Assembly (NCBI GenBank): GCA_963843535.1 | Contig: CAWJKU010000002.1 | Location: 248,001 to 312,000, forward strand | DNA length: 64,000 bases | Source: CAVUNY01 sp963843535 | GTDB lineage: Bacteria; Chloroflexota; Anaerolineae; Anaerolineales; Anaerolineaceae | Direction: 5' to 3' | Shown here: positions 16,751 through 24,862 of the stretch, piece by piece | How the letters are laid out: each line of letters starts with the position of its first letter | How positions within the stretch are numbered: the first letter of the stretch is position 1 | The notes under the pieces: generated by a model | The model's input: the letters and a program-made list of their open reading frames with translations, nothing else | What the model was told of the DNA's origin: nothing | Database searches by the model: none | Made by a program: the position numbers and the translations under genes

Positions 16751-18097
16751 TTATGACTCCAATAGACCCAGTACCACTGGTAATAACTGCTTCTTTCGAG
16801 AGACAACGTCATCTGCAAGCCAGGTTTTATCCTGTTGAGGTTGATAAGGCAAATTTGCCAATACCGGCGGTGGATTGCTTAGCAGCAGCTTGCTCGATCC
16901 GCGCACGATATCGGTGACCATTAGCATCGCGAAGTCCAGCCCTTTACTTTCTCTTAATTCATCCAGTGCCTTGATTAACACGTCCAGATTTTCAGTCACT
17001 TCGTATAAATCGCTAACTTCTGCCTGAGCGATAGCGAAATGGTACCGCCCGCTGGTATACAGCTTCATATCCGTAGACACGACTTCCCGTGGGGCCCTTG
17101 ACCCTAATCCTGAACCGGCAGCCAGGATTTTCGCGCCAAATGATTGAATCGTCTCGTTTTGGAGTGGGCTACCGCCTGCAAAAGCCCAACGGGCCAGGCG
17201 TTCTGCAGCACGTTTATCCCGTTCTGTGGTGGTTGGTGAAGTTAAAACAAGCGTGTCAGATAATAAACCCGCTAACATTACCCCGGCCAATTCAGGTGGA
17301 GCGCTTAGCCCAGTGTCTTCCGTTCGTTCAGAAATTAATGTGCTTGTACTTCCAACAATATCCACAGTAAACCGGATGGGGGTATGCGTCGAGGGATTGC
17401 CCAGCCGATGGTGATCTAATATTTCAACCAATTCTGCCTCTTCAAGGGAGGCGACAGCTTGCTGCGGCTCGTTATGATCGACCAGCACCACCTTAAGCCT
17501 GGGCGGATTTAGCAAATCGCGCTGCCGGCAGATGCCTTGATACAACCCTTGATCGTCAAGAACCCAAAACTCATCCCCTTCTTCCCGAAGAAGATGGTTG
17601 AGCATATCTTTTATCCTTGCCGAAGCCTGAACTTTTGCAACACGCACATTAGCGGCTTCACGGCAGGGTTGGTCCAAAATCTCTGCCAGCCGCATCTCCT
17701 GCTGGCGTGCATTGGGTCCCACCAACCTGTTGACATACTCAAATAGGCTGCGACCGGTCATCAAACCGTAAGGAGTTCCGTCATTGTTAATAATGGGACT
17801 GACCCCACCGGTTCGGCTGGAGATTATCCATGCCTCACGTAATGGTTTTTCGGGTGTTGTCGTATCTAATCGGCGCATCACCGATTCGAACCGCGGGGAT
17901 AGATCGGTTAACAGCGTCGGAGGTTCGAGCTGTAAATATTTTAAAACCCAGGCTGTCTGGGCATTGATTGCTCCTGCCCTGGCGGCAACAGCATCTACGC
18001 CATCTCGCTCTCTGAGCAGCCAGGCATAGCCAAGAGCTGCCGCGATCGAATCGGTATCCGGATTTACGTGGCCAATCACATAGGTAGGTAAACGCAT
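16751..18097 (-). CDS. family II (DHH) inorganic pyrophosphatase with CBS domains
   Basis: Manganese-dependent cytoplasmic pyrophosphatase, PPi + H2O to 2 Pi. DHH-family motifs are clear: GHVNPDTDS (H10, D14, D16), LVDHNEPQ, EILDHHRLGN and, near the C-terminus, the DHHA2 signature SRKKQLLP. A CBS pair of about 120 residues is inserted after the first motif (RLDTTTPEKPLREAWI; LLREEGDEFWVLDDQGLY), so the enzyme is likely adenine-nucleotide-regulated; no DRTGG domain is apparent. I start it at ATG 18097 with AGGA upstream; the longer frame to 18151 runs into the preceding gene. Between the hydroxylase and cofactor genes it could remove PPi released by the two cytidylyltransferase domains. Confidence 0.9.
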   Translation of the reverse strand: MRLPTYVIGHVNPDTDSIAAALGYAWLLRERDGVDAVAARAGAINAQTAWVLKYLQLEPPTLLTDLSPRFESVMRRLDTTTPEKPLREAWIISSRTGGVSPIINNDGTPYGLMTGRSLFEYVNRLVGPNARQQEMRLAEILDQPCREAANVRVAKVQASARIKDMLNHLLREEGDEFWVLDDQGLYQGICRQRDLLNPPRLKVVLVDHNEPQQAVASLEEAELVEILDHHRLGNPSTHTPIRFTVDIVGSTSTLISERTEDTGLSAPPELAGVMLAGLLSDTLVLTSPTTTERDKRAAERLARWAFAGGSPLQNETIQSFGAKILAAGSGLGSRAPREVVSTDMKLYTSGRYHFAIAQAEVSDLYEVTENLDVLIKALDELRESKGLDFAMLMVTDIVRGSSKLLLSNPPPVLANLPYQPQQDKTWLADDVVSRKKQLLPVVLGLLES

Positions 18098-18117
18098 TAC
18101 AAATCCTGTTATCGTAT

Positions 18118-21100
18118 TTATTTGGCGGTTTTTGCCCGTAAAGCCTGCCATACACGTTCCGGCGTGATCGGATTCTGATCCACCTGAGCGCCGCAGGCAT
18201 CGAAAACCGCATTTCCTACCGCCGGGGCTACCCCATCCATTGGAATTTCTGCGACGGCTTTTACTCCATAGGGGTGGGAAGGTTCGAACGTCTCAACAAA
18301 AATAGTCTCAAGTCCGGGCATTTCATTCGCTCGAAAAATGTGGTAATCGACCAGGTCAGTTTCTCGAGCCACACCCTTATCATCATACTTCATTTCTTCG
18401 CTAACTGCGTATCCTAAAGCCTGAGTCATTCCGCCTTCAATTTGACCGGAGGCTGTGATTGGGTTAACAATTATGCCCGAATCGACTGCCATCACCAGTT
18501 TATCTACGGTCACCTGCCCCGTATCCGTATCTACCGTCACTTCCGCAAATTGAGCAGCAAACGGTGGTGGTGAGACTGGCGACATGAAAGATGCCACCCC
18601 CATGATTTGTTCCTGATTGGTATGGTGCAGTGAATTCAAGGCGACTTCGGCCAGGGTCACAAATTCGCCGGAAGGTGCAGTTGCTTTACGATCCGCCAGG
18701 AAAATATCTTTGGGATCAACCCTGGTACCACTTTTTTCCTCGATCATCACCGCAGCACGTAAGCGAATCCGTTCGGCGACCTGTTGAGCTGCTTTGACCA
18801 CTGCTGTCCCAGATATGTAGGTTGTGCTGGATGCATAAGCCCCTTTGTCGAAAGGTGTAAAATCGGTATCCGATGAATACACCAGTATATCTTCCAGGGG
18901 AACGCCCAGTGTTTCAGCCGCCATTTGGCCCAACACGGTATCCGACCCTGTTCCCAGATCGGTTGCGCCAACTAAAAGGTTGAATGACCCATCGTCGTTC
19001 ATTTTTATACTGGCGCCGCCCATATCCAGGTAGGGAATTGCAGTCCCCTGCATGACCATCGCGATCCCAATACCCTTGCGCAGATAGGGTTTCCCGGTTG
19101 CATTGTGCCAGGTCGGGTTGTTAAATTTGCTATCCCAACCAATTGCTGCCTTGCCTTGCTGCACGCATTCTTCAAGGCCAACGGTTTGGACGATTTCTGG
19201 CTTTGGCTCGCGTCCCTCGCTCCAGGCAGTACTGAACGGGTGCAGTTCTCCGGCTCTTAACGCATTCTTCAGCCTGAATTCGATCGGGTCCAGACCTAAA
19301 CTGCGGGCGATTTTTTCCATGTGGCGTTCTACCGCCCAATAACCTTGCGGGACGCCGTACCCACGGTATGCACCAGAGGGAGGCGTATTAGTGTATACGA
19401 TGTCCGCATAGAATCGAATATTGGGTGAATTCCTGTATTTTCCATCACCCACATATAAGGCCATGGCTTTATGACCCGTATTGCCGGTTACTGTCAACGC
19501 GTGGCAGCCGTAAGCACCCGTATTCGTCAGCACGGTCATTTCGTTCGCTGTGATCGTGCCGTCCTTCTTGACTCCGGTTTTCATGTGCAACCGCATAGGA
19601 TGTCGAGCACGCGAAGCGGTGAATTCTTCTTCTCGGGTATACTCAAAACGGACTGGACGGCGGGTAGCAATCGTGAGATGGGCAGCGACATCTTCGATTA
19701 ATACTTCCTGCTTTCCACCAAAGCCACCGCCAATCCGGGGTTTGATCACTCGAATCCGTTTTACTGGCAGCTGTAGTATGGGTGCAAGGATGCGGCGGGC
19801 ATGAAACGGGACCTGGGTTGATGTCCTGACCACCAGACGGTCATCTTCGTCCCAATAAGTGACGACGACATGTGGCTCAATATGCGCCTGCTGCACTTTG
19901 GGGACTTCATAATCGCCTTCGAAAATTTGATCAGCTTCTGTGAAACCTTTATCAACTTCCCCAATATCTATCCTGATCTGCGCAGCGATATTTTTCATGG
20001 GGTCAGAATTACCAAAAGAACCATATTCCGGTTCATCGTGGATCCTCGGCGCAGATGACTTCATGGCTTCCGCCGAATCGAATATTGCTGGAAAGGATTC
20101 ATATTCAACGTCAATCAGCTTTACAGCCTGTTCAGCGATCGCTTCCGTTTCAGCAGCGACAAAAGCCACCCGATCACCCACAAAGCGCACCTTATTGTCC
20201 AGCGAAAAAGAATCCAACGGACCTGGAATTGGATCTGACTGTCCCGCGGTGGAATAAATAACCCTGGGAAGATCTTTCCATGTTAATACTGCAGCTACCC
20301 CCTCTAATGCTTTTGCTTTACTTGTGTCTATATGTTTTATCCTGGCATGTGCCACAGTGCTGTGTAATACTTTGGCGACCAACATTCCGCGCATATCTAT
20401 ATCAGCAGTAAATGCTGGTTTTCCCTGTACCAATTTCACGGCGTCCACTTTCTTCTCGGGTTTACCGACCTGGCGCCATTCGCTGGTTTGAGGGACAACG
20501 GTTATTTTAGGCATCACCCTGGTTTGAAGCTGTACATAGCTCTGATCATGGGATGAATCTTCGGGAAATAATGGCTTAATACCAAGATCTGATGGAATCA
20601 GCCCGCTTGAATCCTGAATATCGAGAGGTTTTTCACCACGCATCACTGCAGCAGCTCGTAAAATAGCCTGTACGGGTTTTAAATAACCGGTGCATCGGCA
20701 TAATATCGGTGCAAGCGCCTCTCGCACTTCATTTTCAGTTGGCCGAGGATTTCGTTCCAATAAAGCCTTTGCTGCAAGCACCATCGCCGGTGTGCAGTAA
20801 CCGCATTGAATTGCACCGCTGTCCACCAGCGCCTGCTGGATTGGGTGTAATCCAATCGAAGCCTTCCAACCTCTTTCAGGATGTTCCCCCACAAACTCAA
20901 CGGTATGCAGCTTGTGACCATCCGCCTGGGCGGCCAGCATGGTGCAGGAGTTTACCGATTTACCGTCGAACAGGACCGTACATGCTCCACATTCACCCCG
21001 TTGGCATCCACCTGACTTAACGCTAAATAATCCATTTCTGCGCAGCAGTGATAATAACGTTTCACCTGCTGTGGTTTCCCATTCGTTATCGATTTCGTTT

Positions 21101-21120
21101 AGGATTAGCCGTATTTTCAT
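18118..21120 (-). CDS. molybdenum hydroxylase A, fused [2Fe-2S] and molybdopterin-binding subunit
   Basis: A 1000-residue chain joining the iron-sulfur and catalytic subunits of a xanthine-dehydrogenase-family enzyme. Residues 1-165: first [2Fe-2S] cluster with C39, C44, C47 and C59 (SGGCQRGECGACTVLFDG), second cluster QCGYCTP and LCRCTGYLKP. After a linker of about 65 residues rich in Pro and Ser comes the hammerhead domain (VDAVKLVQGKPAFTADIDM) and the Mo domain: GGGFGGKQE, SGAYRGYGVPQG, GATDLGTGSDTVLGQMA and the catalytic glutamate E958 in VKAVAEIP. The alanine before the glutamate differs from the usual Gly-Glu. ATG 21120 has a strong AAGGAG. The FAD subunit gene lies just upstream. The substrate is unknown. 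Confidence 0.94.
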   Translation of the reverse strand: MKIRLILNEIDNEWETTAGETLLSLLRRNGLFSVKSGGCQRGECGACTVLFDGKSVNSCTMLAAQADGHKLHTVEFVGEHPERGWKASIGLHPIQQALVDSGAIQCGYCTPAMVLAAKALLERNPRPTENEVREALAPILCRCTGYLKPVQAILRAAAVMRGEKPLDIQDSSGLIPSDLGIKPLFPEDSSHDQSYVQLQTRVMPKITVVPQTSEWRQVGKPEKKVDAVKLVQGKPAFTADIDMRGMLVAKVLHSTVAHARIKHIDTSKAKALEGVAAVLTWKDLPRVIYSTAGQSDPIPGPLDSFSLDNKVRFVGDRVAFVAAETEAIAEQAVKLIDVEYESFPAIFDSAEAMKSSAPRIHDEPEYGSFGNSDPMKNIAAQIRIDIGEVDKGFTEADQIFEGDYEVPKVQQAHIEPHVVVTYWDEDDRLVVRTSTQVPFHARRILAPILQLPVKRIRVIKPRIGGGFGGKQEVLIEDVAAHLTIATRRPVRFEYTREEEFTASRARHPMRLHMKTGVKKDGTITANEMTVLTNTGAYGCHALTVTGNTGHKAMALYVGDGKYRNSPNIRFYADIVYTNTPPSGAYRGYGVPQGYWAVERHMEKIARSLGLDPIEFRLKNALRAGELHPFSTAWSEGREPKPEIVQTVGLEECVQQGKAAIGWDSKFNNPTWHNATGKPYLRKGIGIAMVMQGTAIPYLDMGGASIKMNDDGSFNLLVGATDLGTGSDTVLGQMAAETLGVPLEDILVYSSDTDFTPFDKGAYASSTTYISGTAVVKAAQQVAERIRLRAAVMIEEKSGTRVDPKDIFLADRKATAPSGEFVTLAEVALNSLHHTNQEQIMGVASFMSPVSPPPFAAQFAEVTVDTDTGQVTVDKLVMAVDSGIIVNPITASGQIEGGMTQALGYAVSEEMKYDDKGVARETDLVDYHIFRANEMPGLETIFVETFEPSHPYGVKAVAEIPMDGVAPAVGNAVFDACGAQVDQNPITPERVWQALRAKTAK

Positions 21121-21135
21121 AAGGCTCCTTTCACA

Positions 21136-21882
21136 TTAACCTTCAATAAGCCGGCGGATCAGTTTTGAAGTTATTTCTTTAATGTAATCTTCTGAAATCC
21201 ATTGGTTTGATAATTGGCTACACGCATTAATTCCTGCTTCGACTATCCCGTCCTCCGTCAGGCCATCCATTGCCAGAAACGGGCTTTTCACCTTGCCGCC
21301 AAGTGCCAACCGGGTTCGTCCTGAAGACCATTTTGAGACCGCCACGATCAAAAATGGAGGATCGAGTGGAGACCGCCCCACTGAAGCCATGCTTACCTGC
21401 GCCTGCAATGGTAACTGCACGGAATTGATCAGCTTACCAGGTCTAATTTTATTTTTTAGCGTGACAAATTCTCCTATTGTCTGCAGGCTGTCACCTGGAA
21501 GCCAGTTTAGTCGGGCATCCAGTGCCAACAGCACGGTCAGCAATGCGGACTCCCCGGTTCCAGCGACAACCGCCCCGGCAATGGTGGCAGTATTGCGAGT
21601 ATTTAAAGTCGCGTCTAAATGAATGGCTTCTTTTATGGCTTTAGGGGTTGTTGGGTACGAAAAAAGGTCTTCCAGGGTTGTGGTTGCCCCGGCACGCAGA
21701 GCCGTTCCGATCACCTGAACATTATTCAGGCCCAGGTTTTGCAAGTCGACAACGGCAAAACTATCGCCTGTTCTTTTCGTGACCGCATTTCCCCCACCCA
21801 AGGGAACTGTTTTTGGAAAGTCTCTGCTGAGTAGAAGGAGCGCCTCATTTAGATTGTTGGGACGGTGATACTCAACGATCAT
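21136..21882 (-). CDS. molybdenum hydroxylase A, FAD-binding subunit
   Basis: Medium subunit of hydroxylase A; it passes electrons from the [2Fe-2S] clusters to the acceptor through FAD. At 248 residues it is slightly shorter than the usual 270-290. Seen: VEYHRPNNLNEALLLL, the FAD-pyrophosphate loop PLGGGNAVTKRTGDS, the second loop NTRNTATIAGAVVAG, and PGKLINSVQLPL. Together with the fused [2Fe-2S]-Mo gene 15 bp downstream it makes a full enzyme. The ATG overlaps the thioesterase stop (ATGA) and has GGAGG upstream. The chain seems to have lost part of the C-terminal region, but the order of motifs is intact. Confidence 0.9.
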   Translation of the reverse strand: MIVEYHRPNNLNEALLLLSRDFPKTVPLGGGNAVTKRTGDSFAVVDLQNLGLNNVQVIGTALRAGATTTLEDLFSYPTTPKAIKEAIHLDATLNTRNTATIAGAVVAGTGESALLTVLLALDARLNWLPGDSLQTIGEFVTLKNKIRPGKLINSVQLPLQAQVSMASVGRSPLDPPFLIVAVSKWSSGRTRLALGGKVKSPFLAMDGLTEDGIVEAGINACSQLSNQWISEDYIKEITSKLIRRLIEG

Positions 21883-22355
21883 ACTGAATCCTCCTCGTCA
21901 GGAAATACCTTCCAATCTTCTGACCCAAACGCAGCTATTCCGGCTAAATTATCGGGAATATTGACCATTACTGCTTCAGATTCGGCCAGAATATTCCGCC
22001 CGGCGTCTAATATTCTACCGGTCACTACTGCGATCTTGCCGTTATCTTCCTTTGCTTGACCTTCGAGATAAATTCGGATTTCTGTAGGAACTGGTTTTCG
22101 GTAGCGGATATCCAGTTTGGCGGTTACCATCCAGCGCGGCGGATCGCCCCTCAACATAGTGCGACCGCTGACTTCATCCAACATCGCCGCGACAATTCCT
22201 CCGTGAACCACGCCGGGATAACCTTGAAAATGTGCCGGAATCACAATTTCTGTCGTTACTCTACCCGGTTCCTCTTCGTAAAATTTCAGGTGCAGGCCAA
22301 AAGGATTATCAACACCGCACACGAAACAGTGGCGTGAATTGGCTTGTTTATTCAT
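21879..22355 (-). CDS. PaaI-type hotdog-fold thioesterase
   Basis: Hotdog protein of 158 residues. It starts with a CFVCGVDNPFGLHLKF segment, as in the 4HBT proteins with an N-terminal Cys pair, and carries the signature HFQGYPGVVHGGIVAAMLDE, where the HGG loop and the following Asp/Glu form the acyl-CoA thioesterase active site. The acyl substrate is not known. Both ends overlap neighbours by ATGA (LLM gene before, FAD subunit after), so it is part of the operon. It may hydrolyse a CoA intermediate formed after ring oxidation, but that is inference. Confidence 0.87.
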   Translation of the reverse strand: MNKQANSRHCFVCGVDNPFGLHLKFYEEEPGRVTTEIVIPAHFQGYPGVVHGGIVAAMLDEVSGRTMLRGDPPRWMVTAKLDIRYRKPVPTEIRIYLEGQAKEDNGKIAVVTGRILDAGRNILAESEAVMVNIPDNLAGIAAFGSEDWKVFPDEEDSV

Positions 22356-23350
22356 ACCTGGGCAAAAGTGTCAATCAATAATTTATAATCTCCGCCAACT
22401 GGATACAAGATTGGGCAAGTGCATCCATTGCGGCTGTATTCCGATACTTTCGCCCGGGCTTCATCCGGTGTTCCAGAAGCGGTTATACGCAGGATTAGAT
22501 CTTCAGGGACGAGGTGTTTTGCTTTTTTAATTTGCTCGTGTGTCGCGGGCCATCCCAGAATGGATTGGATCTGCGTAACAATTTCTGGTGAGACCCCGGA
22601 TGCTTTGGCGATGTGAGGCTGTTGTGCCAGGTATTGAGTCAGCAGTTCACGCGTGGTATCGATGGCTTTATCATGGTCGCGATCAACCGAGCATACGATC
22701 AATTGAGGACGGTCAATGGTGTCAATTCGTCTACCGGCTTTTTTTGCGCCTTTATCCAGCAATTCCAACGCCTTAATGTTGTATTCGGGCGGAACGCAGT
22801 AATTGAGCACCACGCCGTCAGCAATTTCGCCGGCCATCTCCATCATCAGGTCGCCAGTCGCCCCGATATAAATGGGTACATTTCTTGGCTCGCGCCGGCC
22901 GTGTACCACATCCAACTCGATTCCTTGCACATGAACGAATTCGCCGGAGAAGGTTACATTTTCCATATTCAACAATCTGCGTAAAACTGTGACCGTCTCG
23001 CGCATGGCCGTAAGTGGCTTTTTTCGGTCGATCCCTACATTTCTTGCCAGGGGATCCCACCACGCTCCAATACCGCAAATTATCCGGTTGGGCGCCAGGT
23101 CATCCAGTGTAAGATAAGTGGCAGCCAATAAGCCAATATTCCGCGTCCAATTATTGGTGACCCCAGAACCAACTTTTATTTTTTCGGTCACCGCGGCATA
23201 CGCCGCCATCGGGACAATCGCGTCTCTGACCAGCCGGCTCTCTGCTTGCCAGACCGCCTCAAAACCTTTTGCTTCTGCATAACGTACAAAATCCAGGCCT
23301 TCTCGCAGATCGTGCGCATCTTGCAGGTACAACGCCATTCGTTCAGCCAT
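22352..23350 (-). CDS. LLM-class (luciferase-like, probably F420-dependent) oxidoreductase
   Basis: TIM-barrel oxidoreductase of the bacterial-luciferase superfamily, 332 residues, closest in look to the methylene-tetrahydromethanopterin reductase-like group that uses reduced coenzyme F420. Typical segments: YAEAKGFEAVWQAESRLVRD, KIKVGSGVTNNWTRN, TLDDLAPNRIICGIGAWWDP, and VPIYIGATGDLMMEMAGEIADG. F420 rather than FMN is favoured because CofE and an F420:NADPH reductase gene precede it in the same direction. The ATG follows GGAGGTCAA. A 53-bp gap to cofE, with a TATAAT-like box on the minus strand at 23388-23393, leaves room for an internal promoter. The substrate is unknown. Confidence 0.82.
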   Translation of the reverse strand: MAERMALYLQDAHDLREGLDFVRYAEAKGFEAVWQAESRLVRDAIVPMAAYAAVTEKIKVGSGVTNNWTRNIGLLAATYLTLDDLAPNRIICGIGAWWDPLARNVGIDRKKPLTAMRETVTVLRRLLNMENVTFSGEFVHVQGIELDVVHGRREPRNVPIYIGATGDLMMEMAGEIADGVVLNYCVPPEYNIKALELLDKGAKKAGRRIDTIDRPQLIVCSVDRDHDKAIDTTRELLTQYLAQQPHIAKASGVSPEIVTQIQSILGWPATHEQIKKAKHLVPEDLILRITASGTPDEARAKVSEYSRNGCTCPILYPVGGDYKLLIDTFAQV

Positions 23351-23403
23351 TTGACCTCCGGGCGATTTTTTTATCTTACCTCGATTAATTATACTGCGCA
23401 GGG

Positions 23404-24171
23404 TTAACGAAATAAATCCGTTTCCTTTGGACGGATTAATTCCTGGAGAGAGCCTTCTCTCAAGGGATACGGAAATCCTCGAACGTGGATCACGGGAGTT
23501 GATTCCGCCGCCTGGCCCATCATCAAGGATGCCGCTCCGGCCAGCTCATCGGCTGCTGCGACCTGGGTAACGCGCAGCTGATAGCCAAAAAGGTCGGCGG
23601 TCCCACGCAAGTCAACCAGGCCGGGAATTCCTGCCAGGCCGATGCAGGCTCCCACTGTTCCCATCCGCCAAGCTCTGCCATGCGTATCGATGATCATTAC
23701 CCCGATTTTTACGTTATATCGCCCGGATAATTCGTCACGGATTTTTCGTGCGGAAAGATCGGCGTCTTCAGGCAAGAGCAATACCCAATCAGCGGCATCT
23801 CCCCAGGGCGCCTGCACGTTAGAATGGTCAATGCCTGCATTGGCGCATACAAAGCCATTCGTGTGCTGAACGATGATCGTTCCAGGCCTTAAGCGAAGCA
23901 CTTCTCGACTCTCACGCAAGATTAATTCGATCAAACGGGGATCTTTTTCGATATTATTTGATATCTCGATCGCCTGTTTGGATGGGGTTATGGTTGTTAA
24001 ATTAACCAGTCGGTTTTCTGCTTTACTCACGATCTTCTGTGCGAGCACTAGAATATCGCTTTCTTCTAATACCAGGTTGTTGTTGGCTAGAGCATTATGC
24101 AAAATCTCTGAAAGGGAGTCGCCAGGCTTTATTAAAGGTATACCCCTCAAAGGAGTTAATGTGAGAGGCAT
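23404..24171 (-). CDS. cofE: coenzyme F420-0:L-glutamate ligase
   Basis: GTP-dependent ligase adding the L-glutamate tail to F420-0, a late step of coenzyme F420 synthesis. The 255 residues match the single-domain archaeal CofE rather than the longer actinobacterial FbiB. Seen: the N-terminal LTPLRGIPLIKPGDSL, ESDILVLAQKIVSKAENR, the segment ANAGIDHSNV, and DTHGRAWRMGTVGACIGLAGI with the conserved ADLFGYQL. No other biosynthesis gene (cofC, cofD, cofG/H) is in the window. It lies 1 bp downstream of the NADPH:F420 reductase gene, which has no space for a separate promoter. Confidence 0.92.
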   Translation of the reverse strand: MPLTLTPLRGIPLIKPGDSLSEILHNALANNNLVLEESDILVLAQKIVSKAENRLVNLTTITPSKQAIEISNNIEKDPRLIELILRESREVLRLRPGTIIVQHTNGFVCANAGIDHSNVQAPWGDAADWVLLLPEDADLSARKIRDELSGRYNVKIGVMIIDTHGRAWRMGTVGACIGLAGIPGLVDLRGTADLFGYQLRVTQVAAADELAGAASLMMGQAAESTPVIHVRGFPYPLREGSLQELIRPKETDLFR

Positions 24172-24172
24172 A

Positions 24173-24862
24173 TTATTTACGCCTCACTCCCGTTATCCGA
24201 ATTCCCGCGGATTGGATGCCAAACTGTTTATTGATGCCAATCAAGATTGATGTCATTCCCTCGACAACCATCGAATTGTCAAGCGGTCCGGCGTCCCACC
24301 CAATCAGGCCAGCCGCCTTAACCAGGCCAAGAACGAGTCCCCTGGCAGTTTTATCACCGCCGCATACCAGCACGTCACAATCGACCTCTTCATCATGCAG
24401 GAGGTGTTCATATGATATATTCTGGAAAGCTGCGATTACCTGAACGCCATCTCCAACAATCTTCTGGGCTTCCAAGGCTGCGCTGCCAGCCGGCGGCATT
24501 TGTACCCGGGTTACCCTGGGGGGTACTAACGGCACGGTAACATCGATTAAAATTTTCCCCTGCAAATCGCTTTTGATCGATTCCAGCATCACCTGATGCG
24601 CGGAAAAAGGTACCGTCAAAACCGCAATATCTGCGTTTTTAACCGCAGTTGCATTTTCGACACCGATCACAGCCTGGTTATTTTCCAGTAAATCATCAAT
24701 TTCTTTTGCTGCCAGTTGGGCCTTTTCGATATTCCTCGAACCGATCAATATTGAATATCCTGCTTTTGCCCATCGATAAGCGAGCCCCTTGCCTTCCTTG
24801 CCAGTCCCGCCAATGATGCCGATGGTCTTTATGGGTGCTTCGCTCACATCTCCTCCGGTCAT
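24173..24862 (-). CDS. npdG: NADPH-dependent F420 reductase
   Basis: Rossmann-fold enzyme moving hydride between NADPH and F420. The nucleotide-binding stretch is GIIGGTGKEGKGLAYRWAKAG, followed by the NADPH phosphate site ILIGSRNIEKA and AVLTVPFSAHQ; 229 residues fits the family. The first ATG (24862) overlaps the stop of the SsnA-like gene as ATGA, but a strong GGAGGAG lies inside the first codons and sits just before a GTG at codon 6 (24847), so translation may start there; either leaves the Rossmann fold whole. With CofE and the LLM oxidoreductase it forms an F420 module. Confidence 0.9.
   Translation of the reverse strand: MTGGDVSEAPIKTIGIIGGTGKEGKGLAYRWAKAGYSILIGSRNIEKAQLAAKEIDDLLENNQAVIGVENATAVKNADIAVLTVPFSAHQVMLESIKSDLQGKILIDVTVPLVPPRVTRVQMPPAGSAALEAQKIVGDGVQVIAAFQNISYEHLLHDEEVDCDVLVCGGDKTARGLVLGLVKAAGLIGWDAGPLDNSMVVEGMTSILIGINKQFGIQSAGIRITGVRRK

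Noticed and set aside
23388..23393. TATAAT on the minus strand before the LLM gene
   Set aside because: No -35 box at a useful distance; mentioned in the gene entry only.
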